Origin: Deltaproteobacteria bacterium CG07_land_8_20_14_0_80_60_11
Lineage (GTDB): Bacteria > Desulfobacterota > Desulfobaccia > Desulfobaccales > 0-14-0-80-60-11
DNA: 11,231 bases
Assembly: GCA_002779455.1 (NCBI GenBank)
Contig: PEWM01000138.1
Location: 1-11,231, forward strand
Direction: 5' to 3'
Shown: positions 1-5,943 of the stretch, one piece after another
How the letters are laid out: the number at the start of each line of letters is the position of its first letter
How positions within the stretch are numbered: position 1 is the stretch's first letter
The notes under the pieces: generated by a model
What the model was told of the DNA's origin: nothing
Databases searched by the model: none
What the model saw: only the letters and a program-made list of their open reading frames with translations
Program-made: the position numbers and the translations under genes

Positions 1-303
1 CGCCGCATCAGGCAGTTGCAGCAGACCCTGGCCAACGCCGAGGTGCTGGTGGGAAGCAATCTGTCTCCCGATAAGGTAAGATTCAACAGCCGGGTCAGGG
101 TGGTCAATCTGAACACCGGCCAGGAACGTGAGTATAAAATGGTGGGTCCCCTGGAGGCCGACGCCGCCACCGGGCGCCTCTCCCTGGCCTCGCCTTTGGG
201 AAAGGCGTTGCTGGGCCGCGCCGTGGGGGACCGCCTGCAAGTCCAGACCCCACGGGGGATCAGGGTGTACCAGGTTCTGGAAATTCATCGGGAACAGGTA
301 TGA
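1..303 (+). CDS. GreA/GreB-family transcription elongation factor, C-terminal part (5' end outside window)
   Basis: The reading frame is open from base 1 (codons for R-R-I-R-Q-L...), so only the C-terminal about 100 residues are present. They match the FKBP-like C-terminal domain of GreA/GreB: V-R-F-N-S-R-V-x-V, then MVGPLEAD, LSLASPLGKALLGRAVGD and a closing TPRGIRVYQVLEI. In the family this domain docks on RNA polymerase beside the secondary channel, while the missing N-terminal coiled coil reaches the active site to stimulate cleavage of backtracked RNA. GreA, GreB and other members with this C-terminal domain cannot be separated from this part alone. A TTG at 16 could be read as a start, but the frame continues upstream and a complete protein would be far longer. 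The stop overlaps the next gene's ATG (ATGA), suggesting translational coupling to the transporter. Confidence 0.88.
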   Translation, partial: RRIRQLQQTLANAEVLVGSNLSPDKVRFNSRVRVVNLNTGQEREYKMVGPLEADAATGRLSLASPLGKALLGRAVGDRLQVQTPRGIRVYQVLEIHREQV

Positions 304-1223
304 ACGACGCGGCCCACGTCCGCCATCATCGGTTCGAGAGCAGCCGGCGGCGCCTGCAACTGGCCTTTTGGACCCAGCTGGCGTTTTTCGTGGTGGAGCT
401 GGGGGGCGGCATTCTCACCAACAGCCTGGCCCTTCTGGCCGACGCCGGGCACATGCTGAGCGACGTGGGCGCCCTGGGATTGAGCCTCCTGGCCCTCCAA
501 TGGGCCGCCAGGCCCCCCACCGCCCAAAAGACCTTCGGCTACCACCGCCTGGAAATCCTGGTGGCCCTGGTCAACGGGCTGGCGCTCTGGGCCATGGCCG
601 GCTATATCTTTTTTGAGGCCGCGCAACGGCTTTCCCAGCCGCCGGCCATCAGCGGCAGCCCGCTGATCATCATCGCCAGCCTGGGCCTGCTGGTTAACCT
701 GTTCGGGATGTATGTGCTCATGCCGTCCCGGGAGCACAACCTCAATCTGCGCTCGGCCTTCCTGCACCTGCTGGCCGACTCCTTCGGGTCGGTGGCCGCC
801 GTCGCCGCCGGCGTGGCCATCTGGTGGCAAGGCTGGTACTGGTTTGACCCCCTGGCCGGCATCATCGTCGGGGTGATGATCATCATCGGCAGCTGGCAGC
901 TGGTGCGGGAGGCGGCGGACATCCTGCTGGAGTCCGCCCCCCGGCATATCGCCGCCGACGAGGTGCAGCAGTCCCTGGAGAGCCATCCCCAGGTGAAGCA
1001 GGTGCACGACCTGCACATCTGGACCATCGCCTCGGGAATCTATGCCCTGAGCGTCCACGTGACCATCGACAACCATAGCAACCGGGACTGCCTTACCCGG
1101 GAACTGGAAGAACTGCTGCGCCGGCGGTTCGGCCTGGAGCACAACACCATTCAGATCGAGGGGCCGGATTTCCATGACCCCCAGGTCTGTCCTCTCATCC
1201 GGCTGGGAGACGGCGCCGGATAA
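300..1223 (+). CDS. Cation diffusion facilitator (CDF) transporter, zinc type (CzcD/ZitB-like)
   Basis: The 307-residue membrane protein has about six predicted transmembrane segments (roughly residues 20-40, 43-66, 84-107, 120-140, 154-176, 185-200) and a cytosolic C-terminal ferredoxin-like domain (about 210-295). The metal site is visible as HxxxD in TM2 (H51-D55, in ADAGHMLSD) and HxxxD in TM5 (H156-D160, in HLLAD), the pattern typical of Zn/Cd-exporting CDFs. These export cytosolic divalent metal in exchange for protons as homodimers. The His-rich cytosolic loop between TM4 and TM5 usual in ZitB/CzcD is reduced to MPSREHNLNL, and the N-terminus has only HVRHH, so metal delivery may differ. 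ATG overlaps the upstream stop by 4 bp, so translation is probably coupled. Family call is firm; zinc specificity is inferred. Confidence 0.93.
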   Translation: MNDAAHVRHHRFESSRRRLQLAFWTQLAFFVVELGGGILTNSLALLADAGHMLSDVGALGLSLLALQWAARPPTAQKTFGYHRLEILVALVNGLALWAMAGYIFFEAAQRLSQPPAISGSPLIIIASLGLLVNLFGMYVLMPSREHNLNLRSAFLHLLADSFGSVAAVAAGVAIWWQGWYWFDPLAGIIVGVMIIIGSWQLVREAADILLESAPRHIAADEVQQSLESHPQVKQVHDLHIWTIASGIYALSVHVTIDNHSNRDCLTRELEELLRRRFGLEHNTIQIEGPDFHDPQVCPLIRLGDGAG

Positions 1224-1226
1224 TGC

Positions 1227-1250
1227 GACCGCTGGAGACTCCTGGCGGTC
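1227..1250 (+). terminator. Hairpin between the transporter and Lon-type protease genes
   Basis: GACCGC at 1227-1232 pairs with GCGGTC at 1245-1250; the 12-base interior can partly pair further (GGAG against CTCC). It begins three bases after the transporter stop and lies upstream of the protease ribosome binding site. No U-tract follows (TGCCTGTTGG), so it is not a convincing intrinsic terminator; it may be an attenuator or an mRNA-stabilising stem. Confidence 0.3.
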
Positions 1251-1284
1251 TGCCTGTTGGAAATGATCTTGATGAGGAGGAACC

Positions 1285-3732
1285 ATGTCGCCAAACCGCT
1301 GGGAATTGAAACCCGAGAGCTTGCGCGCCGTCTGTGACCCCGACGCTTTGGGATTCGAAACCACCTCGGACGTCAGCCCCCTGAAGGAAAAGGTCGTGGC
1401 CCAGGACCGGGCCGTCCACGCCCTGGAATTCGGCCTGGGGGTGAAGGACCTGGAATACAACATCTTCGTGGCCGGGCCGCCCCGGGCCGGGAAGACCGAA
1501 ACCATCATGGCCTACGTGCAGGAGTTGGCCGCCACTGAGCCCACGCCGCCGGATTGTATCTACGTCCATAATTTCAAAGACCCGGAGCAGCCCCAAAGCC
1601 TGAGCCTGCCCCCCGGCAAAGGCCGGCTCCTGAAGGCGGATATGGAAGTGCTGATCTCCAACCTGAAGGTGCAAATCCCCGAGGTGTTCGAAAGCGAAGA
1701 CTATTCCGGCCGCCGGGAAGCCCTCATGCACAGCTTCACCCAGGAGCGCAACAAGATCCTCCAGGAACTGGACGGCAAGGCGGTGGAAGAAGGCTTTATC
1801 CTCAACATTTCCCCCACCGGCCTCATGATCTTTCCCGGCAAGGAAGGCAAGCCCCTGAGCGAAGATGAACTCAAGGACCTGAGCGACGAGGACCGGGAGA
1901 CGCTGCGCCAGAAGTCCGCCCAGCTCCACACCTACATGAACGAGGCCATCCGCAAGATTCGCAAAATGGAAAAGGAGTTCCAGGAACAGGAGAAAAAGCT
2001 GGACCAGGACGTGGCCCTCTACGTGGTGGGCCATCACATGGAGGAATTGCGGGAGAAATACCATGACCTGCCCCAGGTCCTCGACTACCTCAGAGACGTC
2101 CAGGAAGACATCCTGAAAAATATCGACGACCTGAAGCGCCGGCCCGGCGCTCAGGGCCCCTTTCCCTTCCCCGCGCCGGAGCCGTCGTTCATTCAATACC
2201 AGGTGAACGTCTTCGTGGACCACTCCGATACCCAAGGCGCCCCGGTGATCATGGAGAACAACCCCACTTACTCCAACCTGTTCGGGGCGGTGGAACGCCG
2301 GGCCCAGTTCGGCGCCCTGGTGACCGACTTTTCCCTGATCCGGGCCGGGGCCTTGCAGCGGGCCAACGGCGGCTATCTCGTCCTGGAGGCCATGGACCTG
2401 CTGCGCTGGTTCTTCTCGTATGAGGCCCTGAAGCGCTGCCTGAAAAACGGCGAGGTCAAGATCGAGGACCCCATGGAGATGTTCGGGATGATCACCACCC
2501 GCAGCCTCCAGCCCCAGCCCATCCCTCTGAACATCAAGATCATCCTGGTGGGCGACCCCTATATCTACCAGCTGCTTTATATCTACGACGAAGATTTTCA
2601 TAAATTCTTCAAGATCAAGGCCCATTTCGACTCGCGGATGCGCAAGACCGACGACCACCTCCGGCAGTTCTGCGAGCTTTTGGCCGGGTATTGCCAGGAA
2701 AAGCAGCTCATGCCCCTCCACAAGACCGGCATGGCCCGCCTGGTGGAGTATGCCCAGGAACTGGCCGGGCACCAGCAAAAGCTCACCCTGCAACTCAAAG
2801 AGGTCCGGGACGTGGTCAAAGAGGCCAACTACTGGGCCCGGAGCAACACCCACGAGGTGATCTTGGGCTCCGACGTGGACAAGGCCATCGACGAGAAGAC
2901 CTACCGGGCCGACCTGCCGGAAGAAAAGCTCCAGGAGTTCATCGACGAAGGGATGCTCTTCATCGAGACCGGGGGCCGGGTGGTGGGCCAGATGAACGGC
3001 CTGTCGGTGTATGCCCTGGGGGACCACTCCTTCGGCCGCCCGTCCCGGATCACCGCCACCGTCGCCCTGGGGAAGGATGGAGTGTTAACCATCGACCGGG
3101 AGTCCCAGCTCTCGGGCAACGTCCACAACAAGGGGGTCCTCATTCTGGCGGGTTACCTGAAAAGCCGCTTTGCCCAGGACAAGCCCCTGACCCTGTCGGC
3201 CAGCCTCTGCTTCGAGCAGAGCTACGGCCTGGTGGAAGGCGACAGCGCCTCCCTGGCGGAACTCTGCACCCTGGTGTCGGCGTTGACCGAACTCCCCCTG
3301 GCCCAGAATATCGCCATGACCGGTTCGATGAGCCAGCGGGGCGAGGCCCAGCCCATCGGCGGGGTCAACTGGAAGATCGAGGGTTTTTATAAGGTCTGCA
3401 AGGCCCGGGGCCTGGACGGCGCCCAAGGCGTCATCATCCCCAAGGCCAATGTCCCGGAGTTGATGCTGAAAAAAGAAGTGGTGGACGCGGTCGCAGCCGG
3501 CAAGTTTCACGTCTGGGCCGTGGGCCACGCCGATGAGGCCCTGGAACTCCTCACCGGGGTCCCGGCCGGCCAACCCCTCCCGGACGGCGCCTTTGAACCG
3601 GATACGGTGAACTACCGGGTGGACCAGAAACTGAAGCAGATGATGGAACTGGCCAAAGAGCTGATGCGAGGGGAAGAAGGCCCCACGAAAAGCTCGTTGC
3701 CGGCCGCCTCGTGCCCATCCTGCGGCAAGTAG
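1285..3732 (+). CDS. ATP-dependent Lon-type protease (LonB/LonC-like, AAA_32 plus Lon_C domains)
   Basis: The 815-residue protein belongs to the Lon-related proteases that lack the long N-terminal LAN domain of classical LonA. Walker A is GPPRAGKT at 64-71 (K70). Residues about 130-310 form a charged, coiled-coil-rich insertion. The Walker B-like stretch NGGYLVLEAMD lies at 361-371, with Glu368 at the acidic position. The C-terminal protease domain (about 560-765) has the Ser-Lys dyad: S654 in VEGDSAS and K697 in GGVNWKIEGF, 43 residues apart as in E. coli Lon (S679/K722). It should degrade misfolded or regulatory cytoplasmic proteins using ATP. The start is supported by AGGAGG at 1275-1280, four bases before ATG. 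The tail ends in CPSCGK, a CxxC pair I do not recognise as usual for the family, and the stop codon lies inside an intergenic palindromic repeat. No transmembrane segments are seen, unlike archaeal LonB. Confidence 0.93.
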   Translation: MSPNRWELKPESLRAVCDPDALGFETTSDVSPLKEKVVAQDRAVHALEFGLGVKDLEYNIFVAGPPRAGKTETIMAYVQELAATEPTPPDCIYVHNFKDPEQPQSLSLPPGKGRLLKADMEVLISNLKVQIPEVFESEDYSGRREALMHSFTQERNKILQELDGKAVEEGFILNISPTGLMIFPGKEGKPLSEDELKDLSDEDRETLRQKSAQLHTYMNEAIRKIRKMEKEFQEQEKKLDQDVALYVVGHHMEELREKYHDLPQVLDYLRDVQEDILKNIDDLKRRPGAQGPFPFPAPEPSFIQYQVNVFVDHSDTQGAPVIMENNPTYSNLFGAVERRAQFGALVTDFSLIRAGALQRANGGYLVLEAMDLLRWFFSYEALKRCLKNGEVKIEDPMEMFGMITTRSLQPQPIPLNIKIILVGDPYIYQLLYIYDEDFHKFFKIKAHFDSRMRKTDDHLRQFCELLAGYCQEKQLMPLHKTGMARLVEYAQELAGHQQKLTLQLKEVRDVVKEANYWARSNTHEVILGSDVDKAIDEKTYRADLPEEKLQEFIDEGMLFIETGGRVVGQMNGLSVYALGDHSFGRPSRITATVALGKDGVLTIDRESQLSGNVHNKGVLILAGYLKSRFAQDKPLTLSASLCFEQSYGLVEGDSASLAELCTLVSALTELPLAQNIAMTGSMSQRGEAQPIGGVNWKIEGFYKVCKARGLDGAQGVIIPKANVPELMLKKEVVDAVAAGKFHVWAVGHADEALELLTGVPAGQPLPDGAFEPDTVNYRVDQKLKQMMELAKELMRGEEGPTKSSLPAASCPSCGK

Positions 3733-3760
3733 GGGCGCACCTGTGTGTGCGCCCTCAGGG
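3729..3760. repeat. Palindromic repeat, GTAGGGGCG family, single copy
   Basis: It begins GTAGGGGCGCAC and folds as GGGCGCAC (3733-3740), a 6-base loop, and GTGCGCCC (3747-3754): a perfect 8-bp stem. The flanking GTA on the left and CTCAGG on the right also occur in the copy at 4823-4853. The TA and first G after the leading G form the TAG stop of the upstream protease gene. No U-tract follows. Confidence 0.75.
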
Positions 3761-3820
3761 GTGACTTAAAACAATATCAGTGACGGTTAGGGAAGGCCGC
3801 CCCCTGGCTTGAAGGCCAAG

Positions 3821-3948
3821 CATTACCCACAAAGTTTTCTGACTGGTAGCACAGCCTTTCCAGGCTGTGCGAAAAACCCCGCACAGGCTAGAAAGCCTGT
3901 GCCACCAAAAACTTGGTGAATCAAAAACTTCCCGAGTTGTGGGTAATG
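3821..3948. repeat. MITE-like nested inverted-repeat element with a REP-type hairpin pair
   Basis: Outer arms CATTACCCACAA (3821-3832) and TTGTGGGTAATG (3937-3948) are perfect 12-bp inverted repeats. Inside are two perfect 9-bp-arm hairpins in opposite orientation: GCACAGCCT/AGGCTGTGC at 3849-3870 (loop ttcc) and GCACAGGCT/AGCCTGTGC at 3881-3902 (loop agaa), flanked by GGTA and CACC. The layout resembles bacterial interspersed mosaic elements or a non-autonomous mobile element. It encodes no protein. It ends 12 bases before the carbonic anhydrase ribosome binding site, so it is probably transcribed or lies between promoter and gene. Confidence 0.7.
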
Positions 3949-3971
3949 GTTAGTGTTTAAAGGAGCTTTTT

Positions 3972-4742
3972 ATGAAGAGAATCAGCCGGTTGATGCTTAT
4001 CGTCCTGGTGGCTGCGGCCCTGGCGGCTCCGGCCCTGGCAACCAGCGCCAGTCCGGGGATCTCCCCGGATGAGGCCCTCAGGATCCTCAAGGAGGGCAAT
4101 GCTCGTTACGTCGGCGGCAAACTCCAGCATCCCCACCAAGGACCGGAGCGCCGCGCCCTGACTTCGGGACAGGGCCAGCACCCCCTGGCCGCGGTCCTCA
4201 CCTGCTCCGACTCCCGGGTGCCGCCGGAAATCATCTTCGACCAGGGCCTCGGCGATATCTTCGTGATCCGGGTGGCCGGCAACGTCGCGGCCACGGATGA
4301 GATCGGCTCCATCGAATACGCCGTGGACCATCTGGCCGCGCCGTTGGTGGTGGTCCTGGGACACAGCCAGTGCGGTGCGGTCACTGCGGTAGTGGACGAC
4401 GCCAAGCTGCCCCCCAACCTCGCTAACCTGGTGGAACCCATCAAACCCGCGGTGGACAAAGCCCGGGAAGCCAACCCCCAGTCCGCCAAAGACGTGCTCC
4501 TCAAGGCCGCCATCACGGATAACGTCTGGCAGGCCATGGATGATATGCTGAGACTGAGCCCCGTCATCCGGGAGAAGGTTAAAGAAGGCCAGGTTAAATT
4601 GGTGGGCGCCCTCTATGACCTCGATACCGGCCAGGTCCAGTGGCTGGGGCCGCACCCCGACCAGGAAAAACTGGTGGGGGCCAAGAAAGGGGCGGGCAAA
4701 TCCGGCAAGAAGGGGAAAAAGCCTAAAAAGTCCGAGGACTGA
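3972..4742 (+). CDS. Beta-class carbonic anhydrase, exported
   Basis: The 256-residue protein interconverts CO2 and bicarbonate. Zinc ligands are Cys78 (in TCSDSR), His131 and Cys134 (in GHSQCGA); the Asp80-Arg82 dyad of beta-CAs is present. Other family motifs are VIRVAGN (98-104) and SIEYAVDHL (113-121). Residues 1-26 form a signal peptide: KR near the start, a hydrophobic core (LMLIVLVAAALAAPA), and a likely cleavage near ALA-TSA, so it probably acts in the periplasm. After the enzymatic domain (about 28-225) comes an extension rich in Lys (about 232-253), perhaps for anchoring to polyanions or the envelope; that role is speculative. AGGAG at 3961-3965 precedes ATG by six bases. It stands alone between two repeat-filled gaps, so it is likely monocistronic. 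Periplasmic beta-CAs are known but less common than cytoplasmic ones. Confidence 0.93.
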   Translation: MKRISRLMLIVLVAAALAAPALATSASPGISPDEALRILKEGNARYVGGKLQHPHQGPERRALTSGQGQHPLAAVLTCSDSRVPPEIIFDQGLGDIFVIRVAGNVAATDEIGSIEYAVDHLAAPLVVVLGHSQCGAVTAVVDDAKLPPNLANLVEPIKPAVDKAREANPQSAKDVLLKAAITDNVWQAMDDMLRLSPVIREKVKEGQVKLVGALYDLDTGQVQWLGPHPDQEKLVGAKKGAGKSGKKGKKPKKSED

Positions 4743-4770
4743 TACCAATCTGCGCTCAAAAAGGTAATTT
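4742..4770 (+). repeat. ATACCAA repeat family, copy 1
   Basis: The 29-base unit beginning ATACCAATCTGCGCTCA and ending AGGTAATTT matches copy 2 (4787-4815) at 25 of 29 positions by eye. Its first A is the last base of the carbonic anhydrase TGA stop. Confidence 0.6.
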
Positions 4771-4786
4771 CCCTTCGTAGCGACTT

Positions 4787-4815
4787 ATACCAAACTGCGT
4801 TCATACAGGTAATTT
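4787..4815 (+). repeat. ATACCAA repeat family, copy 2
   Basis: It begins ATACCAAACTGCGTTCATA and ends AGGTAATTT. It is a direct repeat of copy 1 and an inverted repeat of copy 3. Copies 2 and 3 bracket the GTAGGGGCG hairpin doublet, giving a roughly 137-bp structure with terminal inverted repeats. Confidence 0.6.
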
Positions 4816-4822
4816 ATGTTCC

Positions 4823-4881
4823 GTAGGGGCGGACCCATGTGTCCGCCCTCAGGTTGGGCGCACACGCGGGTGCGCCCCTAC
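4823..4881. repeat. GTAGGGGCG palindromic repeat, doublet
   Basis: Two perfect 8-bp hairpins occur in tandem: GGGCGGAC/GTCCGCCC (4827-4848, loop ccatgt) and GGGCGCAC/GTGCGCCC (4856-4877, loop acgcgg). The outer ends GTAGGGGCG and CGCCCCTAC are themselves complementary, so the whole 59-bp unit can form one large stem or two small ones. The first half shares its CGCCCTCAGG junction with the single copy after the protease gene. Confidence 0.75.
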
Positions 4882-4900
4882 AGACCGTAAGCTTTTCTTA

Positions 4901-4923
4901 CTTCTATGAGCGCAACTTGGTAT
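4901..4923 (-). repeat. ATACCAA repeat family, copy 3 (inverted)
   Basis: Read on the minus strand it is ATACCAAGTTGCGCTCATA followed by GAAG. It matches copy 2 except at a few positions, in opposite orientation, and forms the right-hand arm of the structure enclosing the hairpin doublet at 4823-4881. Confidence 0.55.
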
Positions 4924-4937
4924 TACGCACCAAGAAT

Positions 4938-4954
4938 GGCGCGTGAGACGCGCC
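4938..4954. repeat. GGCGCGT-ACGCGCC palindrome, copy 1
   Basis: GGCGCGT (4938-4944), loop GAG, ACGCGCC (4948-4954): a perfect 7-bp stem followed by CTACGG. The same palindrome (loop GAA) is at 7364-7380. It lies downstream (3' side) of the minus-strand folE2. There is no U-tract in either direction, so it is better called a repeat than a terminator. Confidence 0.6.
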
Positions 4955-5017
4955 CTACGGATTTCAGTATGAGTCGACCGCGCCCCTCGCATGCGGCCAT
5001 CGGGGGCCAATCAAGCC

Positions 5018-5839
5018 TCAGGCTTTCTTGGACTCAATGTAGGCGTAGGCGGAGTGGTTGTGGATGGACTCGAAGTTTTCCGACTCCACCGCGTACCAGG
5101 TGAAGTTGTCATTCTGGCTCAGGCGGTGGGCGATTTCCCGCACCACGTCCTCGACGAACATGGGATTGCTGTAAGCCTTCTCGGTGACGTACTTCTCATC
5201 CTGGCGTTTCAGTAAGGCATAAACCTCGCAGGACGCCGACTCCTCCACCAACCGGATCAGGTCTTCGATCCAGAAGAATTTCTTGTAGCGCACCTGGACC
5301 CGCACTTCGCCCCGCTGATTGTGGGCGCCCACCTGGCTGATCTCCTTGGAGCAGGGGCACAGGGTGGTGATCGGGACCGTGATTCCCACCACCAGGTCCA
5401 GGCGGCCGTTTTCATCCATAGAGCCGTTAAAGTTGCAGATATACTCCATCAAACCCCGGGCCTTGGTGACGGGCGCCTCCTTGTCGATGAAGTAGGGAAA
5501 GGTCATCTCGATGTGGGCCGAATGGGCGTTAAGGCGCCGCCGGGTCTCCTCCAGGATGGGGCCGATCTTCTTGAGGCTGACGTCCCGGCGGTGTTCGCTC
5601 AGGATCTCGATGAAGCGGCTCATGTGGGTGCCCTTGTGGCGGTAGGGCAGGTTGACGTACATATTGATACAGGCCACGGTGTGCTGGGTGCCGTTGAACT
5701 TGTCCAGCACCACGATGGGATAAGAGATGTTCTTGACCCCCACCTTGTCGATGTCGATGGTGTGCGGACTGACGTGGTTCTGAACGTCGGCGATTTCGGC
5801 CGCGGGCAGTATGACCGTAGGGACTTTATGGGTTGACAT
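5018..5839 (-). CDS. folE2: GTP cyclohydrolase I type IB (GCYH-IB, FolE2)
   Basis: The 273-residue protein should convert GTP to 7,8-dihydroneopterin triphosphate, the entry step to folate and, through other enzymes, to queuosine. It is of the FolE2 (COG1469) type, unrelated in detailed sequence to FolE. Recognisable motifs are DVQ at 18-20, GTHMSRF at 70-76, TLCPCSKEIS at 159-168 (with the conserved catalytic-site Cys161), GAHNQRG at 171-177, and SNPMFVEDVVR at 224-234. Family members use several divalent metals and replace Zn-dependent FolE under zinc limitation in some bacteria; in many others FolE2 is the only enzyme. On the minus strand, AGGA (complement of 5849-5852) stands 9 bases before ATG. 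hisD lies 104 bp upstream on the same strand, so co-transcription is possible. A short hairpin AAGCC-TGA-GGCTT overlaps the stop codon without a U-tract. No zinc-responsive operator is seen. Confidence 0.94.
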   Translation of the reverse strand: MSTHKVPTVILPAAEIADVQNHVSPHTIDIDKVGVKNISYPIVVLDKFNGTQHTVACINMYVNLPYRHKGTHMSRFIEILSEHRRDVSLKKIGPILEETRRRLNAHSAHIEMTFPYFIDKEAPVTKARGLMEYICNFNGSMDENGRLDLVVGITVPITTLCPCSKEISQVGAHNQRGEVRVQVRYKKFFWIEDLIRLVEESASCEVYALLKRQDEKYVTEKAYSNPMFVEDVVREIAHRLSQNDNFTWYAVESENFESIHNHSAYAYIESKKA

Positions 5840-5912
5840 GGCTCATGGTCCTGGTCTGGGGCGCTGGGTCATGATAATGATCCTCTCCGGCCGCGGCTGG
5901 GGCTGGCATCAG

Positions 5913-5936
5913 GGGCGGAAAGCCGGCTTCCGGCCC
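5913..5936 (-). terminator. GC-rich hairpin immediately after hisD
   Basis: GGGC-GGAA-A-GCC can pair with GGC-TTCC-G-GCCC (about nine base pairs, two single-base bulges, 4-base loop). It sits just downstream of the hisD stop on the minus strand and before folE2. No U-tract follows, so it may stabilise the hisD 3' end or attenuate read-through rather than terminate fully. Confidence 0.3.
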
Positions 5937-5943
5937 TGTTGAG

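Noticed and set aside
16..303. Complete short protein starting at TTG 16
   Set aside because: The frame is open to the window edge with codons continuing upstream, and the protein corresponds only to the C-terminal domain of GreA/GreB, so this is a partial gene rather than a short one.
285..1508. 407-residue minus-strand open frame
   Set aside because: It is antisense to the CDF transporter and the start of the protease, with low-complexity Gly/Gln/Pro-rich composition typical of shadow frames in GC-rich DNA.
1195..3027. 610-residue minus-strand open frame
   Set aside because: It is antisense to the Lon-type protease, whose domains and active-site residues are all in the + frame. The antisense product is a GC-driven frame rich in Gly, Val, His and Leu with no recognisable motifs.
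3733..3754. Intrinsic terminator after the Lon-type protease
   Set aside because: The stem is perfect, but no U-tract follows and the same hairpin recurs elsewhere as a dispersed repeat, so it is listed as a repeat.
4906..5215. Short plus-strand frames of 65 and 74 residues around the end of folE2
   Set aside because: They overlap folE2 antisense and the palindrome at 4938; no motifs.
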